From Oscillospiraceae bacterium (GTDB lineage: Bacteria > Bacillota > Clostridia > Oscillospirales > Oscillospiraceae), in assembly GCA_017515345.1 (NCBI GenBank), contig JAFWFZ010000028.1, positions 1-64,000 on the forward strand: a stretch of DNA of 64,000 nt. The letters run 5' to 3'. The notes beneath the pieces were generated by a model that was given only the letters and a program-made list of their open reading frames with translations, had not been told where the DNA came from and searched no databases. A program made the translations under genes and the position numbers. Positions 62,757-64,000 of this stretch are shown piece by piece (position 1 is the first letter of the stretch; every line of letters begins with the position of its first letter).

Positions 62757-62776
62757 TTCGCGCCGGACGGCGCGAA
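62757..62776. repeat. 20-bp GC-rich palindrome
   Basis: TTCGCGCCG and CGGCGCGAA arms surround a two-base centre in the comF leader; could be a hairpin in the recD2-comF transcript. Confidence 0.55.
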
Positions 62777-62898
62777 TAAAGCCCGATCGTTTTCCGGGGA
62801 CGTATGCCTCGGAAAAATACCCTGGGACGAGCTGAGCGAGTCCTCGTGCCGACCATGCCCGGCGCGTCTTACGCCGCGGCGGGCGCGAAGGAGCACTT

Positions 62899-62940
62899 CG
62901 TCCCCTCAAATCACAAGCCGGCGGAGCGTTTGCGATTTGA
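62899..62940 (-). repeat. stop-codon-proximal repeat, copy C
   Basis: On the minus strand it starts 4 nt after the recD2 stop with TCAAATCGCAAACGCTCC and ends TGATTTGAGGGGACG. Similarity to copy B extends further towards comF. Confidence 0.7.
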
Positions 62941-62944
62941 AGCC

Positions 62945-64000
62945 TTACCCCTCGGCGAGGCGCCAGCGAAGGCCGCTGTAGCGCCTGGCCCGTCTGTCCG
63001 TTTTTATCATTGTCTCCACATCGTCGGTACTTCCAACGATGATCAGAAGCTCTCTGGCGCGGGTCACGGCGGTGTAGAGCACGCCCCTCACGAGGAGCCG
63101 CGGGGAGACCCCCGCCACCGCCAGCACCACGGCGCGGTATTCGCTGCCCTGGGCCTTGTGCACCGTCATGGCGTAGGCCGGCTCCAGCTCGCCGAGCTGG
63201 TCGAACAGGTAGGTGACCAGCCTGTCGTCATAGTCCACCGTCACCGACTCGGCGCCCGTGTCGATGGACGTGATCACGCCCACGTCGCCGTTGAAGATCC
63301 CGCAACCCGCGCGGGTCCCGTCGGCGCTTTTCCATATTATATCATAGTTGTTGCGGATTTGCATCACCTTATCGCCCTCGCGGAAGGTAAAATCACCGAA
63401 AACTTTTTCGCTGACGCCCGGCCGCGGAGGATTCAGCTCGGCCTGAAGCGCCCGGTTGAGCGCTTCCGTCCCCGCTTCCCGCTTCCGCGTGGGGGTGAGC
63501 ACCTGGATCTGGGAGGGGTCGACGCCCATGTTTTCCGGCAGCCGCTTCGTCACGAGCTGGGCCACAGTCTCGGCTGTACGGGCAGCGCCGCTGCGCTTCA
63601 GGAAGAAGAAATCGCCGCTGTTGTCCGCAAGGTCCGGGATGGTGCCCCGGTTGATCAGGTGGGCGTTCTTCACGATCCGGCTCTCCTGCGCCTGGCGGAA
63701 GATCTCCGTCAGGGTGACGGACTCCACCGCGCCGCTCCGGATGATGTCGGAGAACACGCAGCCAGGCCCCACGGAGGGGAGCTGGTCCGCGTCGCCCACC
63801 ATCACCAGGCGGCAGTCAGGCCGCAGGGCGGAGAGCAGGGAGTGCATCAACATTATGTCAACCATTGAGGACTCGTCCATGATGACGGCGTCGCAGTCCA
63901 GGGGCTCGGTCTCGTCATGCTCAAAGACGGGTTCCCCGTCCTCGCCCATGTAGGTGCCCAGCGCCCGGTGGATGGTGGCCGCCTCCCGCCCCGTCAGCTC
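62945..64000 (-). CDS. recD2: RecD2-type DNA helicase, C-terminal part
   Basis: The last ~350 codons of an SF1B helicase whose start lies beyond the window. The visible frame holds D-E-S-S-M-V-D (Walker B), G-D-A-D-Q-L-P-S-V-G-P-G (motif III), L-T-E-I-F-R-Q, the SH3-like insert with V-F-G-D-F-T-F-R-E-G-D-K-V-M-Q, and T-V-H-K-A-Q-G-S-E with Y-T-A-V-T-R-A (motifs V-VI). RecD2 unwinds DNA 5' to 3' in repair outside RecBCD. The Walker A site is outside the window. Confidence 0.93.
   Translation of the reverse strand, partial: ELTGREAATIHRALGTYMGEDGEPVFEHDETEPLDCDAVIMDESSMVDIMLMHSLLSALRPDCRLVMVGDADQLPSVGPGCVFSDIIRSGAVESVTLTEIFRQAQESRIVKNAHLINRGTIPDLADNSGDFFFLKRSGAARTAETVAQLVTKRLPENMGVDPSQIQVLTPTRKREAGTEALNRALQAELNPPRPGVSEKVFGDFTFREGDKVMQIRNNYDIIWKSADGTRAGCGIFNGDVGVITSIDTGAESVTVDYDDRLVTYLFDQLGELEPAYAMTVHKAQGSEYRAVVLAVAGVSPRLLVRGVLYTAVTRARELLIIVGSTDDVETMIKTDRRARRYSGLRWRLAEG

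Overview
The window looks like a chromosomal segment of a GC-rich, spore-forming anaerobic member of the Clostridia, most like the Oscillospiraceae/Ruminococcaceae group. The reasons are a SpoIIP gene, the three-enzyme formyl-tetrahydrofolate branch (fhs, fchA, folD), two iron-sulfur old-yellow-enzyme reductases, uroporphyrinogen-decarboxylase-like proteins, an mre/min cell-shape cluster ending in an mgsA-like gene, and near-consensus sigma-A promoters (TTGACA, 17 bp, TATAAT) in almost every intergenic gap. No phage, transposase or CRISPR array was seen. Species cannot be named from the sequence.

Layout. 1-3.9 kb: end of mnmA, an IscR-like Rrf2 regulator, then O-acetylhomoserine sulfhydrylase and cysteine synthase behind a palindromic operator. 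3.9-11 kb (minus): an FMN/FAD/4Fe-4S ene-reductase, a DUF1576-like membrane protein, and the folD-fchA-fhs one-carbon operon. 11-15 kb: a UroD-like protein, a CarD-like regulator, a short-chain dehydrogenase and a LexA-like repressor. 15.6-26.4 kb (minus): U32 peptidase-like protein, maf, mreC, mreD, mrdA, minD, mgsA-like, hisS, aspS. 26.5-28.3 kb: two tandem YitT paralogues. 28.5-31.7 kb: an unusual bicupin gene followed by a protein of about four MoaF/calycin-like units. 31.8-35.8 kb: NlpC/P60 protein, small genes, nitroreductase, TSCPD protein, spoIIP and a tRNA-Leu. 36-41.2 kb: a two-component system between a DUF4353 lipoprotein gene and a divergent VTC-domain/DUF4956 pair. 41.8-46 kb: second UroD-like protein, DUF937 protein, a membrane protein with a Cys-rich tail, a broken metalloprotease gene and a coiled-coil protein. 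46-51 kb: guaA, a ferredoxin-like aldo/keto reductase and a second ene-reductase. 51-64 kb: CDF transporter, XRE/zinc-ribbon regulator, a 1,058-residue SLH surface phosphoesterase, HxlR regulator, ThrH-type phosphatase, acetyltransferase, htpG, mreB-like gene, comF and the C-terminal part of recD2.

How the parts fit. Sulfur amino acid synthesis appears to be under Rrf2-type control. The fhs/fchA/folD operon carries formate-level one-carbon units, and its FolD lacks the lysine and glutamine needed for cyclohydrolysis, which explains the separate FchA. The cell-shape genes are split: mreC/mreD/mrdA/minD lie together, while the mreB-like gene is about 37 kb away and minC is not present. The two-component system probably controls both flanking envelope operons, because both carry a matching 31-bp element upstream.

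The most promising undescribed signals are a repeat family that begins 0-5 nt after the stop codons of at least five genes, a pair of long hairpins whose 13-nt loops are exact reverse complements, the bicupin/MoaF-like gene pair, and an MgsA homologue lacking both classic catalytic residues. Start sites were moved from the longest reading frame to the codon with the best Shine-Dalgarno sequence where these differ; very fine positions may be off by a base.
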